Origin: JAKAXS01 sp041940525
Lineage (GTDB): Bacteria > Pseudomonadota > Alphaproteobacteria > Rhizobiales > Hyphomicrobiaceae
Direction of reading: 5' to 3'
Assembly (NCBI GenBank): GCA_041940525.1
Contig: JBGTSB010000029.1
Span: 1-33,780 of the forward strand
Length of the DNA: 33,780 bases
Below the pieces are notes generated by a model. It was not told the DNA's origin and did not search any database. It saw only the letters and a program-made list of their open reading frames with translations. Made by a program: the position numbers and the translations under genes. Positions within the stretch are counted from its first letter, which is position 1, and each line of letters opens with the position of its first letter. Below, piece by piece: positions 8,884 through 16,938 of the stretch.

Positions 8884-11800
8884 CAGCCGCGCCCTCTATC
8901 GACGCTGAGCTGAAACGCACCGCCAAGGCACAGTCTGACGCGGCAAACCCTCTCGGCTCGGCCTGGGTATCGGCCAACGCCGGCACCGGCAAAACGCACG
9001 TACTCACGATGCGCGTACTCAGGCTGCTGCTTGCGGGCACGTCGCCAGAACGCATCTTGTGTCTCACCTACACAAAAGCCGCTGCGGCCGAAATGTCCAA
9101 GCGTGTGTTCGACACGCTGGCCAAATGGGTCACAACAGACGAAACCTCACTTGAGGGAACACTCCAGACGCTAACAGGAACGCGGCCAACCCAAGCCGAA
9201 ACCGAAAGGGCACGCACGCTGTTTGCCCGTGCCATCGAAACACCGGGCGGCCTCAAAGTTCAAACGATCCATGCCTTCTGCGAACGCTTGCTGCAACGCT
9301 TCCCCTTGGAGGCAGGCATCCCAGCCGGCTTCACTATTCTCGATGATGACACTGCTCGGACCCTGCGCCGCGAAGCCATCGATGAGGTTCTTGATCGCGC
9401 CAGCCGCGCGCCATCATCCCCACTGGGCGAAGCGCTCACGTTCGCCGTAACCTACGCTGCTGGCGACCGGTTCGACGAAGTGCTGGCCGAGGCGTTGCCG
9501 CACAAGGACTGGCTAGACACAGCCCTGCGTCTCAACGGTGAGGCCGATGATCGTTTCGAAGCCGCCGAGGCCCTGTTCCGTCGCGCGTTCTCCGTTCGGC
9601 CCGGCACCACCATCGATGAAATTGAGGAACAGCTTGCCGAACTCCTATCTCCCGGAGACTTATCGAGGGCCATTACAATTCTTTCCGGCGGCTCCTCCAA
9701 TGATGTGAAAGGCGCGCAAAAGCTCAGCGACGCAATGAAGGCTGGAAACGCCGCCAGCAAATCCGATGCGCTGACAAGCTTTTTCCTGACGAGTGACAGG
9801 CTACCGCGCCGCTCATTGCTTACGAAGGCGCTCAGCGAAGACAATCCGGACCTTCAGGACATCCTTGAGCGCGCGCAAGGCCAATGTCAGGCCCTCGCTC
9901 TGGAGCGCGCCAGCCTGCAGGCCGTAACAGCGACGATCGCGCTCCATCGCTTGGCAAACGCCGTCTACCAAACCTACGAGGAAGCCAAGGGCCGACGCGC
10001 TGCTCTGGACTTTGAAGATCTGATTTCCCACACCAGCAACCTGCTGGCCGGGCCCGGAAATGCTGCAACCGAATGGGTGCTGTACAAGCTTGACGGCGGC
10101 CTCGACCACCTGCTGGTGGACGAAAGCCAAGACACCAGCCCAGCGCAATGGGATGTTGTTGAAGCCTTAGCGCGTGAATTCTTTTCAGGCGAAGGCACGC
10201 AATCCCTTCCACGCACACTCTTCGCTGTGGGTGACGAAAAGCAGTCGATCTACTCCTTCCAAGGCGCCGTACCGGAAAAGTTCGCCGAGATGGGAAGCCG
10301 GTTCGCAGAGCTGGCACGCACGGCGGAACAACCGTGGAAAGCCGTTCCGCTGGACGTGTCGTTTCGCACCGTCTCGCCAGTCCTGCAGGCGGTCGACGCC
10401 GTCTTCGCCGAGAAAACCCGCACGCCTGGCGTCACCAGCGCGCAAGCACCTCATCATATCGCCAAACGCGAAGGCCAAGCCGGCCTGGTCGAGATCTGGC
10501 CCACGGAAGCCGACGCCGACTTGGTAGCAGCAGATGTCTGGTCGCCGTTCGATGAAGGCGCAACAGCTCCGCCCGCACAACGCTTGGCCGCAAGGATCGC
10601 GAATACGATCGAAGGCTGGCTGAAGAACGGAGAACGCCTCGTCTCGGAAAATCGGGCCGTCACCCCCGGCGACATCATCATCCTCGTGCGCAAGCGTCTG
10701 CCGTTTGCATCACCGATGGTTGCCGAGCTCAAAAAGCGAGGCATCCCCGTCGCGGGTGCCGACCGCCTTCAGCTTTCCGAACAGATCGGCGTGCAAGACC
10801 TGCTCTGCCTAGGCGACTTCCTCACGCTTCCGGAAGACGACCTGGCGCTTGCAACCGTCCTCAAGTCTCCCATCTTCGGATTGGACGACGACGACCTGCT
10901 CACGCTGGCACCTGGCCGCAAAGGGACGCTTTGGAAAGCCCTGCTTGATAACGCCGCCCACAATGAGCGGTATCAAATTGCCGCCGGAACGTTGAAGCAG
11001 TGGCGCAAGACCGCCGACTTCCTGCCACCTTATGAATTCTTCGCCGACCTGCTCGACAATCAAGGTATGCGCCGACGGCTTTTGGAACGTCTCGGCCCCG
11101 ACGCGGCCGACGCGATCGACGAATTCCTCAACCTGGCACTGACATACGATGACGGCGCCTCGCCATCACTTGCAGGCTTCATGCATTGGCTGCGTGATGA
11201 CACCCGCACAGTGAAGCGAGACATGGACCAGGGCCGCAACGAAGTCCGGGTCATGACTGTGCATGGTGCCAAGGGCCTAGAGGCGCCCATCGTGTTTCTG
11301 CCGGACACCTGCACGACAGCGTCCGCTGGCCGTTCAGCTGGCGGACCCATCGCCCTGCCAACCATGGAACGGCCGGAACAAGCTAGCCCGCCCTTCGCCT
11401 GGCAAGTGAAAGGGATGAGCAAGCTGCCGCCGATCGCCACCGCGAAAGCCGCGCACGATGCAAAGGAAAGGGCCGAGCGCGACCGTCTGCTCTATGTTGC
11501 CATGACCCGCTCCCGCGACCGGCTTTACGTCGCTGGATTCGAAGGCAAGCGGGGCCGTGACAAAGGCTGCTGGTATGAACTGATCGTAGACGGGCTCGAC
11601 GGCCTCACGACTGAAACCGAAACAGAGCAGGGCACAGTCCATCGTCTCGAAAGCAAACAAACCGGTCCTCACGAGGCCTCGCGCGCAGCACCGTCAACGG
11701 GCAGGTCTGACATAGAGGTGCCTGATTGGATCAAGCAAACCGCTCCGCGCGAACCTCAGCTCACCGTTCCATTAGCTCCCTCACGGCTGGCGCCTTACGA

Positions 11801-12440
11801 AACCGACGACGAAGGCGAACCTAAGCCACATCAGCCGGCGGTCGAAACGATCGCTGAACCACCTCCGCTGACACCATCGGCCCTGGCCGATCAGAGCCGC
11901 TTCCTGCGCGGAACACTGACCCACGCCCTGCTGGAGCATTTGCCGTCTTTCCCATCGAAAGACTGGCCGAAGCTGGCAAAGGGGTTCATTGAGGAACGCG
12001 GCGCCGGCCTCACCCAGCGCACGAAAGACAGCATCGTGAAAGAGGCGCTGGCGATCCTCGCCGATGCCACGTTTGCTCCGCTGTTTGGCCCCGGCAGCTC
12101 CGCCGAAGTCCCGGTGGTCGCAGAAATTCCACGCCCGGAAGGGCACGGCCCAGCCCTCCGCCTCACCGGGCAAATAGACCGGCTCGTCGATTCCGGACAC
12201 GAGGTTTTGATCGTTGACTACAAGACCAACCGGCCGCCGCCACGAGCATTGGAAGAGGTTGCCGATGCCTACATCTACCAGCTAGCCGCATACCGCTTGG
12301 CGCTGGCCCGGATATTCCAGGGCAAACCGATCCGCGCCGCCATCTTATGGACTGACGGCCCACGCATCATGGAAATTCCTCAAGATGTCTTAGACGCCTA
12401 CGAAAAACGCTTATGGGCACTGGACAAACAAGCACCTTGA
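8880..12440 (+). CDS. addA: Double-strand break repair helicase AddA
   Basis: 1186 residues, a full-length UvrD/RecB-family helicase with a nuclease domain. Seen in order: Walker A SANAGTGKTHV (Lys38), motif Ia CLTYTKAAAAEM, Walker B LLVDESQDTSPAQW, motif III FAVGDEKQSIYSFQGA, motif V VMTVHGAKGLEAPIV, motif VI LLYVAMTRSRDRLYV. The C-terminal PD-(D/E)XK nuclease has GTLTHALLEHL, GQIDRLVD and VLIVDYKTNRPPP. All key helicase and nuclease residues are present, so the enzyme should be active. It acts with AddB at broken DNA ends. Start and addB stop share ATGA, so the two subunits are translationally coupled. trxA follows after 80 bases. Confidence 0.96.
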   Translation: MTAAPSIDAELKRTAKAQSDAANPLGSAWVSANAGTGKTHVLTMRVLRLLLAGTSPERILCLTYTKAAAAEMSKRVFDTLAKWVTTDETSLEGTLQTLTGTRPTQAETERARTLFARAIETPGGLKVQTIHAFCERLLQRFPLEAGIPAGFTILDDDTARTLRREAIDEVLDRASRAPSSPLGEALTFAVTYAAGDRFDEVLAEALPHKDWLDTALRLNGEADDRFEAAEALFRRAFSVRPGTTIDEIEEQLAELLSPGDLSRAITILSGGSSNDVKGAQKLSDAMKAGNAASKSDALTSFFLTSDRLPRRSLLTKALSEDNPDLQDILERAQGQCQALALERASLQAVTATIALHRLANAVYQTYEEAKGRRAALDFEDLISHTSNLLAGPGNAATEWVLYKLDGGLDHLLVDESQDTSPAQWDVVEALAREFFSGEGTQSLPRTLFAVGDEKQSIYSFQGAVPEKFAEMGSRFAELARTAEQPWKAVPLDVSFRTVSPVLQAVDAVFAEKTRTPGVTSAQAPHHIAKREGQAGLVEIWPTEADADLVAADVWSPFDEGATAPPAQRLAARIANTIEGWLKNGERLVSENRAVTPGDIIILVRKRLPFASPMVAELKKRGIPVAGADRLQLSEQIGVQDLLCLGDFLTLPEDDLALATVLKSPIFGLDDDDLLTLAPGRKGTLWKALLDNAAHNERYQIAAGTLKQWRKTADFLPPYEFFADLLDNQGMRRRLLERLGPDAADAIDEFLNLALTYDDGASPSLAGFMHWLRDDTRTVKRDMDQGRNEVRVMTVHGAKGLEAPIVFLPDTCTTASAGRSAGGPIALPTMERPEQASPPFAWQVKGMSKLPPIATAKAAHDAKERAERDRLLYVAMTRSRDRLYVAGFEGKRGRDKGCWYELIVDGLDGLTTETETEQGTVHRLESKQTGPHEASRAAPSTGRSDIEVPDWIKQTAPREPQLTVPLAPSRLAPYETDDEGEPKPHQPAVETIAEPPPLTPSALADQSRFLRGTLTHALLEHLPSFPSKDWPKLAKGFIEERGAGLTQRTKDSIVKEALAILADATFAPLFGPGSSAEVPVVAEIPRPEGHGPALRLTGQIDRLVDSGHEVLIVDYKTNRPPPRALEEVADAYIYQLAAYRLALARIFQGKPIRAAILWTDGPRIMEIPQDVLDAYEKRLWALDKQAP

Positions 12441-12520
12441 CGCTGCGTTCAGGCATTCCTACGTTCCGCTTCGACTGATGAGAGGCAGCTCTTTCAAAGC
12501 GCCGCAACCGGAGAATTTCA

Positions 12521-12850
12521 ATGGCAACCCCCCAAGTATCTGACACAACGTTCGAAGCCGAAGTTTTGAAGTCCAGCGAGCCGGTGCTCGTCGACTTCTT
12601 CGCCGAATGGTGTGGCCCGTGTAAAGCCATGGCTCCGGCTCTCGATGCTGTCGCCAACGAGCTGAAGGGCAAGGTGAAGGTCGTGAAAGTCGACGTGGAC
12701 CAGAACCCATCTGTCACCACCAACTATGGCGTGCAGGCGATGCCTACGCTGCTGTTGTTCAAGGACGGCAAGGTGGCCGCACAGCACACCGGCGCAATCG
12801 TTCAAAAGAAGAAGCTGGAAGACTGGCTGAACGAATCCATCATGGCCTAA
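12521..12850 (+). CDS. trxA: Thioredoxin
   Basis: 109 residues, the usual length of thioredoxin 1. The redox motif WCGPCK (Cys31, Cys34) and the cis-proline in AMPTLLLF (Pro75) are present, and there is no signal peptide, so it is cytosolic. It reduces disulfides in ribonucleotide reductase, peroxiredoxins and other clients, using thioredoxin reductase. GGAG lies 8 bases before the ATG. The 80-bp gap to addA is long enough for its own promoter, and a hairpin terminator follows. Placement after addA is common in related genomes. Confidence 0.97.
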   Translation: MATPQVSDTTFEAEVLKSSEPVLVDFFAEWCGPCKAMAPALDAVANELKGKVKVVKVDVDQNPSVTTNYGVQAMPTLLLFKDGKVAAQHTGAIVQKKKLEDWLNESIMA

Positions 12851-12875
12851 GCGGCCAGCAGCACCCAATGCATTC

Positions 12876-12910
12876 AAGGGCGCTGGAGCAATCCGGCGCC
12901 CTTACTGTTT
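12876..12910 (+). terminator. Hairpin terminator after trxA
   Basis: A 12-bp stem (AAGGGCGCTGGA at 12876-12887 with TCCGGCGCCCTT at 12892-12903, one G-U pair) closes a GCAA tetraloop. ACTGTTTT follows. The T tract is short and offset by three bases. It sits between converging genes and could also slow transcription from the other side. Confidence 0.75.
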
Positions 12911-12923
12911 TCCAAACCGAAGG

Positions 12924-13139
12924 CTAGACTTTGGCGATCCGCGTTGGCAGATAGCGCGGCCGGAAGCGCTTTGCGTTGATCATGATGCGCGTGCCCTGCG
13001 GTACGGGCTCCTGTTCGCGCGTGACAAACACAATCGACAGCCCGCTATCGGTCACGAGCTCTCCCCAGAACGGTCCCCACTCCCGTATCACGCCTGTAAA
13101 AGAGTGCGTCTCAGGCTCGAAAAGATCGGCGTCGTCCAT
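12924..13139 (-). CDS. Unrecognised small protein (71 aa)
   Basis: I do not recognise the family. The start is fixed by GGAG six bases before the ATG at 13139; the longer frame to 13265 lacks such a site. The protein is soluble, without signal peptide or membrane helix. After an acidic N-terminus (MDDADLFEPE) comes a stretch that looks like alternating beta strands, with Gly-Val-Ile-Arg, a Trp/Phe-rich GPFWGELV, SIVFVT and a basic tail KRFRPRYLP. Such a pattern would suit a small OB/SH3-like barrel binding nucleic acid or a protein partner, but this is a guess from composition. It is the last minus-strand gene before converging trxA and is separated from folC by 234 bases. Confidence 0.6.
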   Translation of the reverse strand: MDDADLFEPETHSFTGVIREWGPFWGELVTDSGLSIVFVTREQEPVPQGTRIMINAKRFRPRYLPTRIAKV

Positions 13140-13174
13140 CCCAGTCTCCAGGTCTTGAATTTTTGAGCCGCTCC

Positions 13175-13188
13175 GCGCCGGCCGGCGC
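13175..13188. repeat. Perfect 14-bp GC palindrome within a larger inverted repeat
   Basis: GCGCCGGCCGGCGC reads the same on both strands. It is flanked by CCGCTC (13168-13173 region) and GAGCGG (13194-13200 region), giving a larger imperfect hairpin. It lies 36-49 bases upstream of the small gene's start on the minus strand. It may be a leader hairpin of that gene; it lacks a T tract on the minus strand. Confidence 0.6.
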
Positions 13189-13373
13189 TCGACTGAGCGG
13201 AACCACGCGGATGGCGAAATGCATTCCTGTCCTACAAGACTATTTGTAAGCTTATTAGATCTCAATCAGACCGAAGCACAACGTCCCTCGGATCAATTGG
13301 CCCATAGGGTTAGGTTCGGCAGCAAACATGGCTAATTTGGACCAAGGCTGGATTATTGGGCTCGTGCTTGGGC

Positions 13374-14705
13374 TTAGTTGGGCTGGGCCGCCACGCCGTC
13401 CTGCAAGGCCAGCACGTGGCCAGCCAGGTATAATGACCCGCAGATCAGCACCCGCTTCGCACCAGGGTGCTCCTTCTCCAGCGTCATCAGCGCCTCGTCG
13501 ACCGAAGCGCAACTGCTCGCCGGTATTCCCACGCTCTCAGCCGCCGCTGCGATCACGTCGGGTGCGTGAGTATCTTCCTGCGCCCCCGGGATTGGCACGG
13601 AAACCACTTGCCGTGCCAAGCCATTGAAAGGCATGAGGAAGCCTGCGGCATCCTTCAGCGCCATCATTCCCGCGATCAGATAAAGAGGCTTTGGCGCCCG
13701 CTCTTCCAGATCAGCCAGCGTCTGCGCAACCACCATGCCAGCGGCCGGGTTGTGCCCGCCGTCCAGCCATAACTCCGAGCCAGCGCCCAGTAAGCTCGGC
13801 AGCGGCCCCTTGTCGAGCCGTTGCATACGGCCCAGCCAGGAGACGGTGAGCAGCCCCTGTTCGATGGCCTCTGACGAAAGCGCGTTGTTGGAAAACTCCA
13901 TGGCCGCGACCACGGCTGTCGCCGCGTTGACGACCTGATGCCGGCCAATCAGCCCAGGCATAGGCAAATCCAGCAACTCATCCTCTCGCTGAACAGTCAA
14001 CCGGCCACGCTGCTCGTAAGCATCAAACCGTTCGCCCCATGCGATCAGATCGGCATGAGCCCGGCCGGCCTCGCTGCGAATGACATCCAGAACCGCCGGA
14101 TCCTGTTGGGCAACAACGCAGGCCACGCCGCGCTTCAAGATACCAGCCTTCTCGCGCGCGATTAGCTCCAGCGTATCGCCAAGCTTGTCGGCATGATCAA
14201 GTGAGATCGAGGTGATCACGGTCAGCGCCGGCTTCTCAACAACGTTGGTGGCATCCAGTCTGCCACCAAGACCAACTTCAAGCAGCAGCACATCGGCATC
14301 ATGTTCGCTAAACGCCAGGAACGCCGCCGCGGTCGTGATCTCAAACTGTGTGATGTCGTCACCATCGTTCACGGCCTGCGTGCGCGACAGTACGTCGACG
14401 AGTGCATCTTCAGCGATCGGGCGCGCCTTGCCATCCGCTCCCGCCAGCTCGATGCGCTCATGAAAGCGAACCAAGTGCGGTGACGTGTACACGTGCACGC
14501 GCAGTCCAGCTTCCTGCAAAATCGATTTAAGATAAGCGGTGACAGAACCCTTGCCGTTCGTGCCGGCGATATGAATCACTGGCGGCAGCTTGGTGTGCGG
14601 CAAACCCAGTTTTGCAAGCAAACGCTCCACACGGCCGAGCGACAAGTCGATCAGCCGTGGGTGAAGCTGTTTCAATTCTGCCAGCAGCTGATCGCTTGTA
14701 GGCAT
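13374..14705 (-). CDS. folC: Bifunctional dihydrofolate synthase / folylpolyglutamate synthase
   Basis: 443 residues, normal for FolC. The enzyme adds glutamate to dihydropteroate and then builds the polyglutamate tail of folates, using ATP in the cytosol. Visible signatures are the Mur-ligase-like P-loop VIHIAGTNGKGSV (residues 43-55), TSPHLVRFHERI, the LLEVGLGGRLDATNVV block and LDGGHNPAAG in the C-terminal domain. ATG at 14705; no strong ribosome binding site is visible, and the 120-base gap to accD may hold a promoter or be a leader. The accD-folC pairing is common in many proteobacteria. Confidence 0.96.
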   Translation of the reverse strand: MPTSDQLLAELKQLHPRLIDLSLGRVERLLAKLGLPHTKLPPVIHIAGTNGKGSVTAYLKSILQEAGLRVHVYTSPHLVRFHERIELAGADGKARPIAEDALVDVLSRTQAVNDGDDITQFEITTAAAFLAFSEHDADVLLLEVGLGGRLDATNVVEKPALTVITSISLDHADKLGDTLELIAREKAGILKRGVACVVAQQDPAVLDVIRSEAGRAHADLIAWGERFDAYEQRGRLTVQREDELLDLPMPGLIGRHQVVNAATAVVAAMEFSNNALSSEAIEQGLLTVSWLGRMQRLDKGPLPSLLGAGSELWLDGGHNPAAGMVVAQTLADLEERAPKPLYLIAGMMALKDAAGFLMPFNGLARQVVSVPIPGAQEDTHAPDVIAAAAESVGIPASSCASVDEALMTLEKEHPGAKRVLICGSLYLAGHVLALQDGVAAQPN

Positions 14706-14825
14706 GCGGTTTGACTTTGCTCGTGAACCTATACCCGTGTCCTTACGGGCAATCCCCCGACAGAGCGCTTTCCGGCCATGCCGTCAACATCGAACACCAA
14801 ATAATCTAGAATTTGAACGCAGAGA

Positions 14826-15929
14826 TTAAGCCGGTGGCGTATCCTTGCCCTGCGACGACTCCGGCTGCGACGTACCTTCGATCTCCGTCACATGGTCACG
14901 GTCTCCATGTTTGGCGTCGAAGCGTTCATCGTCGGACACCGGTTCGGCGTCAACGACACCGTCATCCGAACTGCGCGCCGCTTGCTCGATCATCGGCCCA
15001 TCAACCGCGTGGCCATTGAGCTGCGCCTTGGTGCCGTTCATCTTCTTGGCGGGCCGTATGAAGTCTATTTTCTCAGATTCCTGCCCGGACAAGATCGAAG
15101 CTACGCTCGCCAGCGTATCGCGTAACTTATGGCGGTGAACGACCATGTCGATCATACCATGCTCAAGCAGATACTCTGATCGTTGGAAGCCTTCTGGCAG
15201 CTGCTCGCGAATGGTCTGCTGGATCACACGCGGTCCAGCAAAACAAATCAGCGCCCCAGGTTCCGCGATGTGCACGTCACCCAACATCGCGTAGGAGGCG
15301 GTAACGCCACCCGTGGTCGGGTCGGTTAAAACGACGATGTAGGGAAGCTTTGCGTCACGCAGTTTTTGCACAGCGATCGTTGTTCGCGGCATCTGCATCA
15401 ACGACATGATGCCTTCCTGCATGCGCGCGCCCCCGGAAGCCGCGAACAAAATGAACGGAGCGTTCCGCTTCACCGCATGCAGCATGCCAGTGATCACAGC
15501 TTCACCGGCAGCCATACCGAGCGAGCCGGCCATAAAGCGAAAATCTTGCGCAGCGGCGACGACCAGCTGACCCTTTAACAAGCCTTCGCCAACCAGAACC
15601 GCGTCTTCCAGTTCCGTCGATGTCTTGGCATCGCGCAAGCGATCGATATAGCGGCGACCGTCTCTGAATTTCAGCGGGTCTTGCGCGACACCATCAACGG
15701 CGACACGCTCGTAGACACCTTCGTCGAACATGTGCGCGAGACGAGCTTGGGCGCCCATGCGCATGTGATAGTCCGAGCCGGGAATGACGAACTGATTGGC
15801 CTCCAAATCTTTGTAGAAGACCATCTGCCCAGTTTCCGGGCATTTTACCCAGAGGTTATCCGGCACCTCACGCTTCGTCGTAAGGAAGCTGCGGATTTTC
15901 GGCCGGACGATATTGTTGATCCAGTTCAC
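14826..15929 (-). CDS. accD: Acetyl-CoA carboxylase carboxyltransferase subunit beta
   Basis: 367 residues. With AccA it forms the carboxyltransferase that moves the carboxyl group from biotin to acetyl-CoA to give malonyl-CoA, the first step of fatty acid synthesis. The crotonase-fold core is clear: GSLGMAAGEAVITGM, FILFAASGGARMQEG, VVLTDPTTGGVTASYAMLGDV and FAGPRVIQQTI. The N-terminal zinc ribbon of E. coli AccD is degenerate. Only Cys30 of the four cysteines remains in KCPETG, and the second pair is replaced in VIPGSDYH. Related alphaproteobacteria are known to share this. About 80 residues at the C-terminus are acidic, low complexity and probably disordered. The start is a GTG at 15929 with CAGGAG 10 bases upstream. 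A divergent possibility (ATG starts) is not available nearby. Confidence 0.95.
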   Translation of the reverse strand: MNWINNIVRPKIRSFLTTKREVPDNLWVKCPETGQMVFYKDLEANQFVIPGSDYHMRMGAQARLAHMFDEGVYERVAVDGVAQDPLKFRDGRRYIDRLRDAKTSTELEDAVLVGEGLLKGQLVVAAAQDFRFMAGSLGMAAGEAVITGMLHAVKRNAPFILFAASGGARMQEGIMSLMQMPRTTIAVQKLRDAKLPYIVVLTDPTTGGVTASYAMLGDVHIAEPGALICFAGPRVIQQTIREQLPEGFQRSEYLLEHGMIDMVVHRHKLRDTLASVASILSGQESEKIDFIRPAKKMNGTKAQLNGHAVDGPMIEQAARSSDDGVVDAEPVSDDERFDAKHGDRDHVTEIEGTSQPESSQGKDTPPA

Positions 15930-16102
15930 GCTCTCAGAACTCCTGCCCGCAGTGCAAAAATCAAAACCTTCTAGCCATGGATTACGCCTGCGCAGCCCTC
16001 AATGGAACAAACTTAGAGATAATGATAGTACACTGCGGTTAAAACCGCCCGAAAATAAGATTTGCCAAGCAAGCGGTTAATCTTGTCGCATCCCTCGCCG
16101 CC
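15930..16102 (-). other. Intergenic leader between trpA and accD
   Basis: 173 bases with lower GC than the genes around it, which suggests an accD promoter. It includes GCGGTTAAAACCGC (near 16036-16049, a 6-bp inverted repeat) and, just behind the trpA stop on the minus strand, AAGATT...AATCTT followed by ATTTT, a weak terminator candidate. No box pair is convincing enough to call. Confidence 0.4.
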
Positions 16103-16930
16103 TCAGCTCGGGCGCAAGGCTTGGGCTAGACTTCTTACCAGATCGAGCACGGCGGCAACGGTTTTGTCAGTGGCTCGCCCATCATTATCAAGACTTTGCT
16201 TCACCGCGTCGACAAGCGCTGAGCCTACAACCACTCCGTCAGCCCCTTTCGCAATCGCAGCAGCCTGCTCCCCTGTTCTAACACCAAAACCGACCACCAC
16301 GGGAAGCTCCGTAGCCGACTTAATCCGCGCGACCTGCTGATGAACGTCGTTTACCACAGGCGCCGCCGCACCCGTGATACCAGTGATCGACACGTAGTAA
16401 ACAAAACCCGACGTGTTCGTCAGAACTTTCGGAAGCCGCTTGTCATCCGTCGTCGGGGTCGTCAGCCGAATGAAGTTCAGCCCCTTGGCCATCGCGGGCA
16501 AGCACAGCTCGTTATCGGCTTCCGGGGGAACGTCGACGATGATGAGCCCATCCGCACCCGCTTCAGCAGCTGCATCGACGAAATCCTCTGTCGGAAAAAC
16601 ATAGACCGGATTGTAGTAGCCCATCAAAACGATGGGCGTATCCGGGTCCACCTTCCGAAAGTCAGCGACCATTTTCAGCGTCTTGCGCATGTCTTGGCCG
16701 GCCTTGAGCGCGCGCAACGAGGACGCCTGAATGGCAGGCCCATCCGCCATGGGATCGGAGAACGGCATGCCGACTTCGATCACATCCGCTCCCGCTTCCG
16801 GCAAGCCAGCGAGAATCTTGCTGAACGTTTCAGCGTCCGGGTCGCCGGCCGTCACGAAAGTCACCAACGCGGGCCGGCCCTCAGCCTTGAGCGCCGCAAA
16901 CCGGCGATCGATACGGGAGTCTTTTGTCAT
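16103..16930 (-). CDS. trpA: Tryptophan synthase subunit alpha
   Basis: 275 residues from the ATG at 16930. The longer frame to 16999 would overlap trpB and adds a non-conserved extension. TrpA cleaves indole-3-glycerol phosphate to indole and glyceraldehyde 3-phosphate and channels indole to TrpB. The active-site block VIEVGMPFSDPMADGP carries the catalytic Glu52 and Asp63. VLMGYYNPVY, the YYVSITGITGA phosphate-binding loop and VVGFGVRTGEQ also fit. The gene starts 8 bases behind the trpB stop, as expected for a 1:1 complex. Cytosolic. Confidence 0.97.
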   Translation of the reverse strand: MTKDSRIDRRFAALKAEGRPALVTFVTAGDPDAETFSKILAGLPEAGADVIEVGMPFSDPMADGPAIQASSLRALKAGQDMRKTLKMVADFRKVDPDTPIVLMGYYNPVYVFPTEDFVDAAAEAGADGLIIVDVPPEADNELCLPAMAKGLNFIRLTTPTTDDKRLPKVLTNTSGFVYYVSITGITGAAAPVVNDVHQQVARIKSATELPVVVGFGVRTGEQAAAIAKGADGVVVGSALVDAVKQSLDNDGRATDKTVAAVLDLVRSLAQALRPS

Positions 16931-16938
16931 GGAAGCGC

